Shown here in pieces: positions 1-10,523 of a DNA stretch of 64,000 nucleotides. A program made the translations under genes and the position numbers. The notes below the pieces were generated by a model that was not told the origin of the DNA, did no database searches, and saw nothing but the letters and a program-made list of their open reading frames with translations. Numbering within the stretch: position 1 is the first letter of the stretch; each line of letters starts with the position of its first letter. Source of the DNA: Streptomyces composti (GTDB lineage: Bacteria > Actinomycetota > Actinomycetes > Streptomycetales > Streptomycetaceae); contig NZ_JAATEM010000007.1 in the NCBI RefSeq assembly GCF_012034205.1, positions 62,001 through 126,000 on the forward strand. Direction: 5' to 3'.

Positions 1-2052
<2,052 letters not shown>

Positions 2053-2156
2053 CACACAGCCCGCACACACAGCGGTGCCCCCGCGCTCCCTCCGAGCACG
2101 GGGGCACCGTCACCACCGGGGCCGCACGGCAGCACGTCCCGCCGTCGTCTCAGGAC

Positions 2157-2618
2157 TCACACCACAGCGAACGCCGCCGTCAGCAGCGCCACGCCAGAGC
2201 CGGCCAGCACCCACGCCGGCCGCGTCCTGCGCAGACCGCCCGCCACCACCACCGACGCCAGCAGCAGCGCACCCCCCAGCGGCACCCAGGCGTACAGCAC
2301 CCCGCCGGGACCCGACCGCACGGCCTGCGAGCCGCCCGGCTTCAGCACCACCGCATAGGTCTCGCCCTCGGTGACGGCCACCGAGTCCTCCAGCACCACC
2401 CGGTCCCGCGGCTGAGAGCCCGGCGAGACGGGCGTGTAGGGGCCGCTGCACGTGCCCTGCCGGCACTGCGTCACCTCGACCGCGCCCCGCTCGCGCCCCT
2501 TGGTCAGCATCACGTGCTGCGCCGAGCCCCAGGACGCCCACACCCCGGCGATCAGGATCAGCACGGTCACCGTGCCCATCGCCGCGATCCGTCCGTAAGA
2601 GAGCACCGCAGATGGCAT
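2157..2618 (-). CDS. small integral membrane protein of unknown function
   Basis: A 153-residue protein not assigned to a characterised family. Hydrophobic segments are visible at about residues 15-30 (VTVLILIAGVWASWG), 107-124 and 135-152, with an extracytoplasmic region between the first two carrying two cysteines (QCRQGTCSGP). This suggests a membrane-anchored three-helix protein with a small outer domain. The annotated ATG has no clear ribosome binding site. The ATG 39 bases further in (2579) would start directly before the first helix and is a reasonable alternative. It lies downstream of pth on the same strand, separated by about 55 bases. Function is not inferred. Confidence 0.7.
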   Translation of the reverse strand: MPSAVLSYGRIAAMGTVTVLILIAGVWASWGSAQHVMLTKGRERGAVEVTQCRQGTCSGPYTPVSPGSQPRDRVVLEDSVAVTEGETYAVVLKPGGSQAVRSGPGGVLYAWVPLGGALLLASVVVAGGLRRTRPAWVLAGSGVALLTAAFAVV

Positions 2619-2672
2619 GGCCGCGATCTTTGGCCATTCCTCTGCGGTCGGTCAACTCAGGCGGGGGACAAG

Positions 2673-3275
2673 TCAGGAGTTGTACGTACTCTGCGCCCGC
2701 TCCAGGCCCTCGGTCACCAGGCACTCCACCGCGTCCGCCGCCCGGTCCACGAAGTAGTCCAGCTCCTTGCGCTCCGCCGGCGAGAAGTCCCGCAGCACGA
2801 AATCGGCCACCGGCATCCGCCCCGGCGGACGCCCGATCCCGAACCGCACCCGGTGATAGTCAGGACCGAACGCCTTCGTCAGCGACTTCAGCCCGTTGTG
2901 ACCGTTGTCCCCGCCGCCCCGCTTCAACCGCAGCGAGCCGTAGTCGATGTCCAGCTCGTCATGGATGGCCACCACATGATCCACCGGCACCTTGTAGAAC
3001 TCCCGCAGCGCGTTCACCGGCCCGCCGGACAGATTCATGTACGACATCGGCTTCGCCAGCACCACCCGCCGCGACATCGGGCCCGGAGGACCGATCCGGC
3101 CCTCCACCACCTGAGCCTGGGCCTTGCCATGCCGCTTGAACCGGCCGCCCATGCGCTCCGCCAGCAGATCCGCGACCATGAACCCCACGTTGTGCCGGTT
3201 CCCCGCGTAGCCCGGCCCCGGATTGCCCAGACCCGCGATCAGCCACACAGCCGCCGCATCCGTCGTCACGCCCAT
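2673..3275 (-). CDS. pth: peptidyl-tRNA hydrolase
   Basis: Hydrolyses peptidyl-tRNA released by drop-off so that tRNA can be recycled; cytosolic. The 200-residue protein has the N-terminal signature [22 protein letters not shown] with the catalytic His at residue 28, [10 protein letters not shown], the catalytic-Asp segment HDELDIDYG, and [12 protein letters not shown]. The ATG at 3275 is chosen because a GGAG sequence lies 5-6 bases upstream and translation from there gives the family length. The longer frame to 3416 would run through the terminator hairpins. It sits directly downstream of rplY on the same strand, as is common in actinobacteria, with hairpins between the two. Confidence 0.96.
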   Translation of the reverse strand: MGVTTDAAAVWLIAGLGNPGPGYAGNRHNVGFMVADLLAERMGGRFKRHGKAQAQVVEGRIGPPGPMSRRVVLAKPMSYMNLSGGPVNALREFYKVPVDHVVAIHDELDIDYGSLRLKRGGGDNGHNGLKSLTKAFGPDYHRVRFGIGRPPGRMPVADFVLRDFSPAERKELDYFVDRAADAVECLVTEGLERAQSTYNS

Positions 3276-3290
3276 GTCTCCTTCATACGC

Positions 3291-3325
3291 GTCGGCCGCT
3301 GCCCCGCACGGGAACAGCGGCCGAC
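3291..3325 (-). terminator. hairpin between rplY and pth
   Basis: A perfect 11-bp inverted repeat (GTCGGCCGCTG with CAGCGGCCGAC) with a 13-base loop, just upstream of the pth start. It may attenuate read-through from rplY into pth together with the larger hairpin next to it. Confidence 0.45.
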
Positions 3326-3336
3326 GAAACGACGCC

Positions 3337-3381
3337 CCGGGCCGGCCGTCCGCCCCGCCCGGAGGCGGACGGCCGGCCCGG
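3337..3381 (-). terminator. strong GC-rich hairpin after rplY
   Basis: A perfect 18-bp stem (3337-3354 with 3364-3381) with a 9-base loop, placed 12 bases beyond the rplY stop on the minus strand. This is the typical U-tract-poor Streptomyces intrinsic terminator. Confidence 0.75.
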
Positions 3382-3393
3382 AAAGGGGGGGGA

Positions 3394-3987
3394 TCAGGCC
3401 TCGGCGGCCTCTTCACCCTCGCCCTCGGTCTCCTCGGGAGCCTCGGTCTGCGCGGCCAGCACCTGCAGCACCACGGCGTCCTCCTCCACCGCCAGGCTCA
3501 CACCGCTGGGCAGCTTGACGTCCTTGGCGTGGACCGAGTCACCGGCGGCCAGGCCCTCGATGGACACCGTCACATGCTCCGGGATGTGGGTGGCCTCGGC
3601 CTCGACGGGCAGCGAGTCCAGCACGTGCTCCAGCAGGTTGCCGCCCGGCGCCAGCTCACCCTCGGTGTGCACCGGAACATCCACCTGGACCTTCTCGCCG
3701 CGCTTGACCAGCAGCAGATCGACGTGCTCGAGGAAGCCCTTGATCGGGTCGCGCTGCACGGCCTTCGGGATCGCCAGCTCGTTGGCCTTGCCGTCGATGT
3801 CCAGCGAGATCAGCACGTTCGGCGTACGCAGCGCCAGCAGCATCTCGTGGCCCGGGAAGGTCAGGTGCACCGGCTCGGAACCGTGACCGTACAGAACGCC
3901 GGGAACCTTGTCGGCGCGACGGATACGGCGAGCAGCACCCTTGCCGAACTCGGTGCGCGTCTCGGCGGAGATCTTCACCTCAGACAT
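3394..3987 (-). CDS. rplY: 50S ribosomal protein L25 (Ctc/TL5 type)
   Basis: Binds 5S rRNA in the large ribosomal subunit; the long two-domain form is the general stress protein Ctc type. The 197-residue protein has the N-terminal L25 beta-barrel ([28 protein letters not shown]) and the C-terminal TL5 domain (about 100-185), ending in a Glu/Ala-rich acidic tail typical of Streptomyces. The ATG at 3987 is preferred because GGAG ends five bases upstream. An in-frame GTG two codons earlier overlaps that ribosome binding site and is unlikely. It lies between prs and pth on the same strand. Confidence 0.95.
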   Translation of the reverse strand: MSEVKISAETRTEFGKGAARRIRRADKVPGVLYGHGSEPVHLTFPGHEMLLALRTPNVLISLDIDGKANELAIPKAVQRDPIKGFLEHVDLLLVKRGEKVQVDVPVHTEGELAPGGNLLEHVLDSLPVEAEATHIPEHVTVSIEGLAAGDSVHAKDVKLPSGVSLAVEEDAVVLQVLAAQTEAPEETEGEGEEAAEA

Positions 3988-4091
3988 ATTCACTCCTCGA
4001 AGTCAGAAACGGACGTGGTCACCCGGCCACGAACGGCCTGCTACGAAGAGCGCGTCGATAACGGACCGCCGTGTTCACGCCTTCGACAGAC

Positions 4092-4151
4092 GAGTACGGC
4101 CTCCCTCGCCGAGCAACTGCAGCAGTGTACTCAGGCAGGGAGGCCGTACTC
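4092..4151. other. long-loop hairpin between prs and rplY
   Basis: A perfect 15-bp inverted repeat (4092-4106 with 4137-4151; arm GAGTACGGCCTCCCT) encloses a 30-base loop. It sits in the 207-base gap between prs and rplY. It could be a terminator, an attenuator or a structured 5' leader of rplY. No U-tract follows on the minus strand. Confidence 0.5.
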
Positions 4152-4194
4152 AAAACGATCATCGAAACCCCGAGCGGGGCCGAATGCAGAACCC

Positions 4195-5175
4195 TTACTG
4201 CTCGTCGAACAGGCTGGTCACCGAGCCGTCCTCGAACACCTCACGCACCGCAGAGGCGATCGTCGGCGCGATCGACAGCACCTTGATCTTGTCCAGATCA
4301 CCGCTCAGCCCACCCGGCGTCGGCAGCGTGTTGGTGAACACGAACTCGCTCACCCGCGAGTTCTTCAGCCGGTCCGCCGCCGGACCCGACAGCACACCGT
4401 GCGTCGCCGTCACGATCACGTCCTCCGCGCCGTGCGCGAACAGCGCGTCCGCCGCCGCGCAGATCGTGCCACCGGTGTCGATCATGTCGTCCACCAGAAC
4501 ACACACGCGGCCCTTCACCTCACCGACCACCTCGTGCACGGTGACCTGGTTCGCCACGTCCTTGTCACGCCGCTTGTGCACGATCGCCAGCGGCGCACCC
4601 AGCCGGTCGCACCAGCGGTCCGCCACACGCACCCGGCCCGCGTCCGGCGACACCACGGTCAGCTTCTCCCGGTCCACCTTCGCGCCCACGTAGTCCGCGA
4701 GCAGCGGCAGCGCGAACAGGTGGTCCACCGGACCGTCGAAAAAGCCCTGGATCTGATCCGTGTGCAGATCCACCGTCAGCAGCCGGTCCGCACCAGCCGT
4801 CCGCATCAGATCGGCGATCAGCCGAGCCGAGATCGGCTCACGGCCCCGGTGCTTCTTGTCCTGCCGGGCATACCCGTAGAACGGCACGATCACCGTGATC
4901 GAACGCGCCGACGCACGCTTCAACGCGTCGATCATGATGAGCTGCTCCATGATCCACTTGTTGATCGGCGCCGTGTGGCTCTGGATCAGGAAGCAGTCGG
5001 CACCCCGCGCCGACTCCTGATACCGCACATAGATCTCACCATTGGCGAAGTCGAAGGCCTTCGTCGGGACAACCCCGACACCCAGCTGCTGGGCGACCTC
5101 CTCGGCAAGCTCGGGGTGGGCGCGGCCGGAGAAGAACATCAGCTTCTTCTCGCCGGTCGTCTTGATCCCGGTCAC
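4195..5175 (-). CDS. prs: ribose-phosphate pyrophosphokinase (PRPP synthetase)
   Basis: Makes phosphoribosyl pyrophosphate from ribose 5-phosphate and ATP, for nucleotide, His and Trp biosynthesis; cytosolic. The 326-residue protein has the class I features: FSGRAHPELAEEVAQQLG at the N-terminus, the flexible catalytic loop region YGYARQDKKHRGREP, the divalent-cation signature DLHTDQIQGFF, and the PRPP-binding loop VDDMIDTGGTI. The GTG at 5175 is preceded by GAGGAG at suitable spacing. It follows glmU on the same strand with a 137-base gap, the usual actinobacterial glmU-prs arrangement. The C-terminus is complete. Confidence 0.97.
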   Translation of the reverse strand: MTGIKTTGEKKLMFFSGRAHPELAEEVAQQLGVGVVPTKAFDFANGEIYVRYQESARGADCFLIQSHTAPINKWIMEQLIMIDALKRASARSITVIVPFYGYARQDKKHRGREPISARLIADLMRTAGADRLLTVDLHTDQIQGFFDGPVDHLFALPLLADYVGAKVDREKLTVVSPDAGRVRVADRWCDRLGAPLAIVHKRRDKDVANQVTVHEVVGEVKGRVCVLVDDMIDTGGTICAAADALFAHGAEDVIVTATHGVLSGPAADRLKNSRVSEFVFTNTLPTPGGLSGDLDKIKVLSIAPTIASAVREVFEDGSVTSLFDEQ

Positions 5176-5312
5176 AGCACTTTCTCCTCAGAGGTCGTCA
5201 CAGCTGGGCATGTCCAGAAACCTCTCAGCCGACTCGCGAGAGGCCGTCTCAGCTGGTGGGGTGCGGGTGTGCACTTATCACGGTACGCCGTGTTTCAGGC
5301 ACCCGTTTCCGG

Positions 5313-6761
5313 TCAGCCCTCCTCGGCCGACCCCCGGGAAGCCGCCTCCGCGGCCTTCGCGGCAGCACTCCCCGGACGCTTCCTGGCCACCCAGCCCTCG
5401 ATATTCCGCTGCTGACCACGGGCCACAGCCAGCGAACCGGGCGGCACATCCTTCGTGATCACCGAGCCGGCAGCCGTGTACGCGCCGTCCCCGATCGTGA
5501 CAGGAGCCACAAACATGTTGTCGGAACCCGTCCGGCAGTGCGAGCCGACCGTCGTGTGATGTTTGTCCTGACCGTCGTAGTTCACGAACACGCTCGCCGC
5601 GCCGATGTTCGTGTACTCACCGATCGTCGCGTCCCCCACGTACGACAGGTGCGGAACCTTCGTCCCCTCACCGATCGTCGCGTTCTTCGTCTCCACATAG
5701 GTGCCGATCTTGCCCTTGCGGCCCAGACGCGTCCCCGGCCGCAGATACGCGAACGGCCCCACCGACGCGCCCTCGCCGACCTCCGCGCCGAGCGACACCG
5801 TGTTGTCCACCCGCGCACCCGCGCCCACACGCGTGTCCGTCAGCCGCGAGTTCGGACCCACCTCGCAGCCCTCACCCAGATGCGTCGCACCCAGCAGCTG
5901 CGTCCCCGGATGCACCACCACATCGCGCTCGAACGTCACCGACACGTCCACGAACACCGACGCCGGATCCACGATCGTCACGCCCGACAGCATCGCCTGC
6001 GTCAGCAGCCGCTCGTTGAGGATCCGCCGCGCCTCGGCGAGCTGCACCCGGTTGTTGATACCGGCGATCTCGCGGTGATCACCCGCCAGCGCCGCACCCA
6101 CCCGGTGACCCGCCTCGCGCAGGATCCCCAGCACGTCCGTCAGATACTCCTCGCCCTGCGAGTTGTCCGTCCGCACCTTCTTCAGCGCATCCGCGAGCAG
6201 CGCACCGTCGAACGCGAACACACCCGAGTTGATCTCACGGATCGCCCGCTGCTCCTCGGTGGCGTCCTTGTGCTCCACGATCGCCGTCACCGCACCGGAC
6301 GCCTCGTCCCGCACGATCCGGCCGTACCCGGTGGCGTCCGGCACCTCGGCCGTCAGCACCGTCACCGCGTTGCCGTCCGCGGCGTGCGTCTCGGCGAGCT
6401 TGCGCAGCGTCTCGCCGGTCAGCAGCGGGGTGTCGCCGCACACCACCACGACGGTGCCGTCGACCGAGCCCCCCAGCTCCTCCAGGCCCATGCGGACGGC
6501 GTGCCCGGTGCCGTTCTGCTCCGCCTGCACCGCGGTGCGGACGTCCGGGGCGATCTCGGCGAGATGGGCGGTCACCTTCTCACGTGCGTGCCCCACCACG
6601 ACGACGAGATGCTCCGGCTGGAGCTCACCGGCGGCGGCGAGGACGTGACCCACGAGGGAACGGCCGCAGATCTCGTGCAGAACCTTGGGTGTGGCCGACT
6701 TCATACGGGTGCCCTCACCCGCTGCGAGAACGACGACGGCTGCCGGGCGATTGGCGCTCAC
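5313..6761 (-). CDS. glmU: bifunctional GlcNAc-1-P uridyltransferase / GlcN-1-P acetyltransferase
   Basis: Acetylates glucosamine-1-phosphate and then makes UDP-GlcNAc, the precursor for peptidoglycan. The N-terminal nucleotidyltransferase domain shows AVVVLAAGEGTRMKSATPKVLH and GDTPLL. From about residue 250 the C-terminal half is a left-handed beta-helix with hexapeptide repeats, including YVETKNATIGEGTKVPHLSYVGDA and NYDGQDKH around the acetyltransferase site. The GTG at 6761 is chosen because AAGGGC lies upstream and it gives 482 residues, the usual Streptomyces length; the frame stays open 24 codons further upstream. It is downstream of tRNA-Gln on the same strand. Confidence 0.96.
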   Translation of the reverse strand: MSANRPAAVVVLAAGEGTRMKSATPKVLHEICGRSLVGHVLAAAGELQPEHLVVVVGHAREKVTAHLAEIAPDVRTAVQAEQNGTGHAVRMGLEELGGSVDGTVVVVCGDTPLLTGETLRKLAETHAADGNAVTVLTAEVPDATGYGRIVRDEASGAVTAIVEHKDATEEQRAIREINSGVFAFDGALLADALKKVRTDNSQGEEYLTDVLGILREAGHRVGAALAGDHREIAGINNRVQLAEARRILNERLLTQAMLSGVTIVDPASVFVDVSVTFERDVVVHPGTQLLGATHLGEGCEVGPNSRLTDTRVGAGARVDNTVSLGAEVGEGASVGPFAYLRPGTRLGRKGKIGTYVETKNATIGEGTKVPHLSYVGDATIGEYTNIGAASVFVNYDGQDKHHTTVGSHCRTGSDNMFVAPVTIGDGAYTAAGSVITKDVPPGSLAVARGQQRNIEGWVARKRPGSAAAKAAEAASRGSAEEG

Positions 6762-6840
6762 GGGATGCCCTTCGGCTGAGTATGGGGAGGGATGGACAGT
6801 CCGCAGGATACCGGGGGGTTTTGGGGCGGACATGAGTGCG

Positions 6841-6870
6841 GGTCCTCACCGGGGGCGGCCGGTGAGGACC
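6841..6870 (-). terminator. terminator of tRNA-Gln
   Basis: A perfect 10-bp inverted repeat (GGTCCTCACC with GGTGAGGACC) and a 10-base loop, 16 bases beyond the 3' end of tRNA-Gln on the minus strand and upstream of glmU. Confidence 0.7.
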
Positions 6871-6885
6871 CGAACTGAGCAGGGC

Positions 6886-6956
6886 TCCCCTGCCAGGACT
6901 CGAACCTGGAATGATCCATCCAAAGTGGATAGTGTTGCCTATTACACCACAGGGGA
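6886..6956 (-). tRNA. tRNA-Gln(TTG)
   Basis: On the minus strand the sequence folds as a complete 71-base tRNA. The acceptor stem is TCCCCTG/CAGGGGA, the anticodon stem is ATCCA/TGGAT with loop CTTTGGA, and the T arm is CCAGG-TTCGAGT-CCTGG. The anticodon is TTG, reading CAA. CCA is not encoded. It stands alone between glmU and a decayed gene. Confidence 0.95.
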
Positions 6957-6968
6957 TTACAAACCCGG

Positions 6969-7838
6969 CTAATCGGACATCTCGCCAACCGGCCGAGCGG
7001 CTCCCAACACTATGCCGTACCAGGAGCCTTCGATGCGACGGTACAGCTCAGCCCCCTTCAGAACCTTGATCATCGGGCAACCGCGACAGGTCTCGCCGAC
7101 GTTCTTGCGGACGTCCTGGGGTTGTGCTTCTTGAGGGTTTTCTTGTTGAGAACGGCGCCTTCGGTGCCGGTGAGGCCGGCCCGGAACTGCTCGGCGCCCG
7201 CCACGTCCGCATGCTCGTGGATCAGGACGCTGAAGCGGAGGCGCTCGCGTTCCACGCCCAGGAGGTCCAGCCAGGCAGGTACACCTGAACCGTCCCCGGA
7301 TCGCTGTTGACGAAGGGCGCGCACTCGCGCCGGGCGTACGGCTGTCCTTGGCGCCCTCCGCCCGGTAGAGGGCCACGCCCACCAGGAGCAGTTCGCGGTC
7401 CGGAAGCTCGCCGATCGCCCGCCTGGCGACCTCCTTCCGTCTCACGGCGGCGTTCCTCGCGCATCCGCATGGCGGCTTCCAGGCCTTGCCGGGCGATGGC
7501 CGCCGCTTCCTCGGGGCTCTGCTTCCCCTCCGGCCCCGGTGGATCGCGCACCCACAGGGAGATCGAGCCCTTGGAGCAGCCCGGTTCGAGCTGGATCCGG
7601 TCGTAGGTCCAGCCCTTCAGGCGCAGCTCCCTGGCCTGTTCGCGGAGGTCGTCCTTGGCGTTGGGGTGCCGGTCCAGGCGGGCGGGGGTTCGCCCTGGAG
7701 GAGGCGGTCGAGGGTGTCGTTGTCGTGGACGCGGAGACGGTCGCGGATCTGGCGGCGGCTGAGTCCCTGCCGTCGGAGGGTCACCGCCTGCTCGCGCAGG
7801 GTCTCGCAGTCGGCGTACTCGCCGGTGAGATGTGCCAT
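6969..7838 (-). pseudogene. frameshifted HTH-domain conserved hypothetical gene
   Basis: Pieces of one protein are spread over all three minus-strand frames in collinear order. The order is: a start at about 7838 with REQAVTLRRQGLSRRQIRDRL (HTH-like); then DDLREQARELRLKGWTYDRI and SISLWVRDPPGP; then AIGELPDRELLLVGVALYRAEGAK; then FVNSDPGTVQVYL; then LDLLGVERERLRFSVLIHEHADV; then VGETCRGCPMIKVLKGAELYRRIEG to the stop at 6969. At least five frame changes are needed. The AEGAK...NSDP...IHE pattern recalls a conserved Streptomyces hypothetical family with an HTH N-terminus, possibly with a LAGLIDADG-like fold (weak inference). The gene is not functional as written and lies 12 bases from tRNA-Gln. 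Confidence 0.75.
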
Positions 7839-7972
7839 GGGCAAGAGGCTCCGGCGGTATGAGCAGGTCCGGCACAGATTCGAGGGTGGTTCACCTGTTC
7901 GAGGGATATCGCGTCGTATCGCTTGGTGAAAGTCGCCGGAAATGCACCGGGGGGCGCCCGTAGGCTGGATGC

Positions 7973-9310
7973 ATGACCGCGACGGGGGAAGAGCTGGTGC
8001 CGGCCCGGGGAGGGCCGTGGTGGTGGGCGCGGTGGCGCAGTGCCGTGCTGGATGTGGGGCTCGCGCTGGTGTCCGCGCTGGAGTGCGGGCTGGAGGGGAT
8101 CCCGTTCGCGCGGGACGCGGGGATCCCGGTGGCCGCGGGTGTGGTGTTCGGCGTGCTGGCCGGGGCCGTGCTGGTGGTGCGGCGGAAGTGGCCGGTGGCC
8201 GTGGTGCTGGTGACGATCGCGGTGACGCCCGCCCAGATGGGCTTTCTGATGGGCGTCGTCGGTCTGTACACGCTGGCCGCTTCGGAGCTGCCGCGCAGGA
8301 TCATCGGGTCGCTGGCGGGGATGTCGCTGCTGGGCACGGCGATCGTGACGTTCGTGCGGGTGCGGCAGGACATGGCGCGCGGCGAGCTGACCATAGGTGA
8401 CTGGTTCGTGCCGTTCGCGTCGATCACGACGGCGCTGGGGGTGACGGCTCCGCCGGTGCTGCTGGGGCTGTACATCGGGGCGCGGCGGCGGCTGATGGAG
8501 AGTCTGCGGGAGCGGGCGGACAGTCTGGAGCGGGAGCTGCAGCTGCTGGCGGAGCGGGCCGAGGAGCGGGCCGAGTGGGCGCGCAACGAGGAGCGGACGC
8601 GGATCGCGCGGGAGATGCACGACGTCGTGGCGCACCGGGTGAGTCTGATGGTGGTGCATGCGGCGGCGTTGCAGGCGGTGGCGCGGAAGGATCCGGAGAA
8701 GGCGGTGAAGAACGCCGCGCTGGTGGGGGACATGGGCCGGCAGGCGCTGACGGAGCTGCGGGAGATGCTCGGGGTGCTGCGGGCCGGTTCGGAGCCGGCG
8801 GGGGCGGCCCGGTCGGAGCGGGTGTCGGTGCCTCCGCTGGCGGCGGTGGGGGCGGCCGCGGCGGCGGCCGCCTCGCGTGCGGCCGATGGTGAGGAGGGCG
8901 CGGCGGAGGGGCCGTGCCTGGCGGAGATCGAGGAGCTGGTGGGGCAGTCGGCGGCCGCGGGGATGGTCGTGGATCTGTCGGTGGAGGGGGAGAGCCGGTC
9001 GTATGCGCCGGAGGTGGAGTCGACGGCGTACCGGGTGGTGCAGGAGGCGCTGACGAACGTCCACAAGCATGCGGCGGGTGCGAAGACGTATGTGCGGCTG
9101 GCGCACCGGGCGTCGGAGATCGCGATGCAGGTGGAGAACGAGCCGCCGCCGCGGGCGGCCTCGTCGGCCGGGCTGCCGTCGGGGGGCAATGGCCTGGTGG
9201 GGATGAAGGAGCGGGTCTCCGCGCTGGGCGGGGTGTTCGTGTCGGGGCCGACGGAGGCCGGGGGGTTCCGGGTGTCGGCGGTGATTCCGGCGTCGGCGGA
9301 GGCTCCGTAA
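7973..9310 (+). CDS. NarL/DesK-type sensor histidine kinase, orphan
   Basis: A membrane sensor kinase of the HisKA_3 class that would phosphorylate a LuxR/NarL-type response regulator. The N-terminal 165 residues contain about five hydrophobic helices. They are followed by a charged coiled coil (about 170-205) and the H-box REMHDVVAHRVSLMVVHA with the phospho-accepting His at residue 216. The ATPase domain shows the N-box YRVVQEALTNVHKHA and the G-box GGNGLVGMKERVSALGG. A flexible Ala-rich insert lies at about 277-305. The ATG at 7973 directly follows a GC-rich leader. No response-regulator gene lies beside it, so its partner is unknown. Confidence 0.93.
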   Translation: MTATGEELVPARGGPWWWARWRSAVLDVGLALVSALECGLEGIPFARDAGIPVAAGVVFGVLAGAVLVVRRKWPVAVVLVTIAVTPAQMGFLMGVVGLYTLAASELPRRIIGSLAGMSLLGTAIVTFVRVRQDMARGELTIGDWFVPFASITTALGVTAPPVLLGLYIGARRRLMESLRERADSLERELQLLAERAEERAEWARNEERTRIAREMHDVVAHRVSLMVVHAAALQAVARKDPEKAVKNAALVGDMGRQALTELREMLGVLRAGSEPAGAARSERVSVPPLAAVGAAAAAAASRAADGEEGAAEGPCLAEIEELVGQSAAAGMVVDLSVEGESRSYAPEVESTAYRVVQEALTNVHKHAAGAKTYVRLAHRASEIAMQVENEPPPRAASSAGLPSGGNGLVGMKERVSALGGVFVSGPTEAGGFRVSAVIPASAEAP

Positions 9311-9421
9311 GGGGTTTCCCGGCGACCGGCGTTCGCGTGGGCTCTTGTCGTCGGCGGGGAGTGCGCCGGCGGGGGTGCGGTGAGGGCCGGCGGGAGCGCG
9401 GCCGGTGGGGGCGGCCGGCGG

Positions 9422-9940
9422 TCAGGCGACGGTGAGGCGGGTGGGGGTGATGCCGTCGATGAGGGTGGCGAGGGCCTGGTCGATGTGGGGGCCGAGGTAC
9501 CAGTCGCCGGTGTGGTCGAGGGCGTAGACGCGGCCTTCGGCGTCGATGGCGAGGAGGGACTCGGTGTCGGTCTCGGCGCCGAGGGGGGCGACCTGGGTGT
9601 CGAGGGCGCGGCCGAGGTCGCCGAGGGTGCGGGCCAGGTGGAGGCCGTGCAGCGGGTCGATGTGCAGGGTGGCGGGGGCGATCTGGCGGCCGGGTCCGGT
9701 GGGGTGGATGCGGAGTCCGCCGAATTCGGCCCAGGCTTCGACGGCGGCGGGGAAGACGCTGTGCCGGTGGCCTGCGGGTGAGGTGTGGTCGCGGAGGGTG
9801 TCGGCCCAGATCTCGGCCTGTTTGATGTCCCAGCGTCCCGGCTGCCAGCCGGCGGCGCGCAGTGCGGCGTCGACGGGGACGGGGAAGCGCGTGGTGGAGG
9901 TGCGGTCGGTGTGCATCTGCCCTTCGTTCGTCGAGTTCAT
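9422..9940 (-). CDS. SUKH-3 family immunity-type protein
   Basis: A 172-residue cytosolic protein with the SUKH-3 pattern: VPVDAALRAAGWQPGRWD at the N-terminus, AEIWADTL, AWAEFGGLRI in the middle, then ESLLAIDAEGRVYALDHTGDWYLG and a short C-terminal helix. SUKH proteins commonly act as immunity proteins that bind toxin nucleases or deaminases. It lies 40 bases downstream of the YwqJ-like deaminase gene on the same strand, so the two are probably co-transcribed and may be partners (inference). The start is uncertain: the ATG at 9940 has no obvious ribosome binding site, while the ATG at 9916 has AAGGG very close upstream. Confidence 0.88.
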   Translation of the reverse strand: MNSTNEGQMHTDRTSTTRFPVPVDAALRAAGWQPGRWDIKQAEIWADTLRDHTSPAGHRHSVFPAAVEAWAEFGGLRIHPTGPGRQIAPATLHIDPLHGLHLARTLGDLGRALDTQVAPLGAETDTESLLAIDAEGRVYALDHTGDWYLGPHIDQALATLIDGITPTRLTVA

Positions 9941-9980
9941 GGTGCTGGCCGCGTCGCGCGGGCGGGCGGCGTGGCTCGTG

Positions 9981-10523
9981 TCAGCGTTCGGTGGCGGCGG
10001 GGTCGACTATGCGGACACCGAAGTGGGCGCTGAGTGCGGTGCAGGCGCGGCAGGGGGTGGCGAAGCCGCCGTGGAGGGGGTCGCCGTCCTCGCGGATGCG
10101 GCGGGTGGTGAGTTTGGCGTGTTTGAGGGCTTTGCGCGCTTCGCCGTTGGTCATGGGTTTGCGGGCGGCGCGTTTGCTGCGGGCGGCGTCGGTGGCGGCG
10201 ATGTGGCGGGAGATGAGGATGGTCTCGGCGCAGCGGCCGGTGAAGCGGTCGCGCTGTCCGCTGGTGAGGGTGTCGAGGAAGTCCTGGACGAGGGGGTGCA
10301 GGGCGGGCGGGGTGTCGCCGCGGGCGGGGGTGCCGGTGAGGGTGGTGCCGCGTACGGAGAGGGCGGCGGCGACGGTGGGCAGGATGCCGTCGCGGCGGTG
10401 GCGCAGGACGGGTGCGGGGTGGCCGGCGGTGGCGCTCCAGCCGATGCGCGGGTCGCCGGTGCGGGGGTCGGCGGACCGGTCGTTCGGCGAGGCCGCCGGG
10501 GCACCTGCCTGCGTCATGTTCAT
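9981..10523 (-). CDS. YwqJ-like deaminase domain protein
   Basis: A 180-residue protein with the cytidine-deaminase-like zinc motifs seen in toxin-type deaminases: GRCAETILISRH, whose Cys-Ala-Glu provides the catalytic Glu, and TPCRACTALSAHFGV, a PCxxC zinc-ligand motif near the C-terminus. This matches the YwqJ-related family, whose relatives occur as C-terminal toxin domains and as stand-alone Streptomyces genes. There is no signal peptide or secretion leader, so it is cytosolic as written. The start ATG at 10523 has GGGGAAG upstream. The SUKH-3 gene follows it in the same direction, fitting a toxin/immunity or regulatory pair. The substrate (RNA, DNA or nucleotide) cannot be told from sequence. 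Confidence 0.85.
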   Translation of the reverse strand: MNMTQAGAPAASPNDRSADPRTGDPRIGWSATAGHPAPVLRHRRDGILPTVAAALSVRGTTLTGTPARGDTPPALHPLVQDFLDTLTSGQRDRFTGRCAETILISRHIAATDAARSKRAARKPMTNGEARKALKHAKLTTRRIREDGDPLHGGFATPCRACTALSAHFGVRIVDPAATER

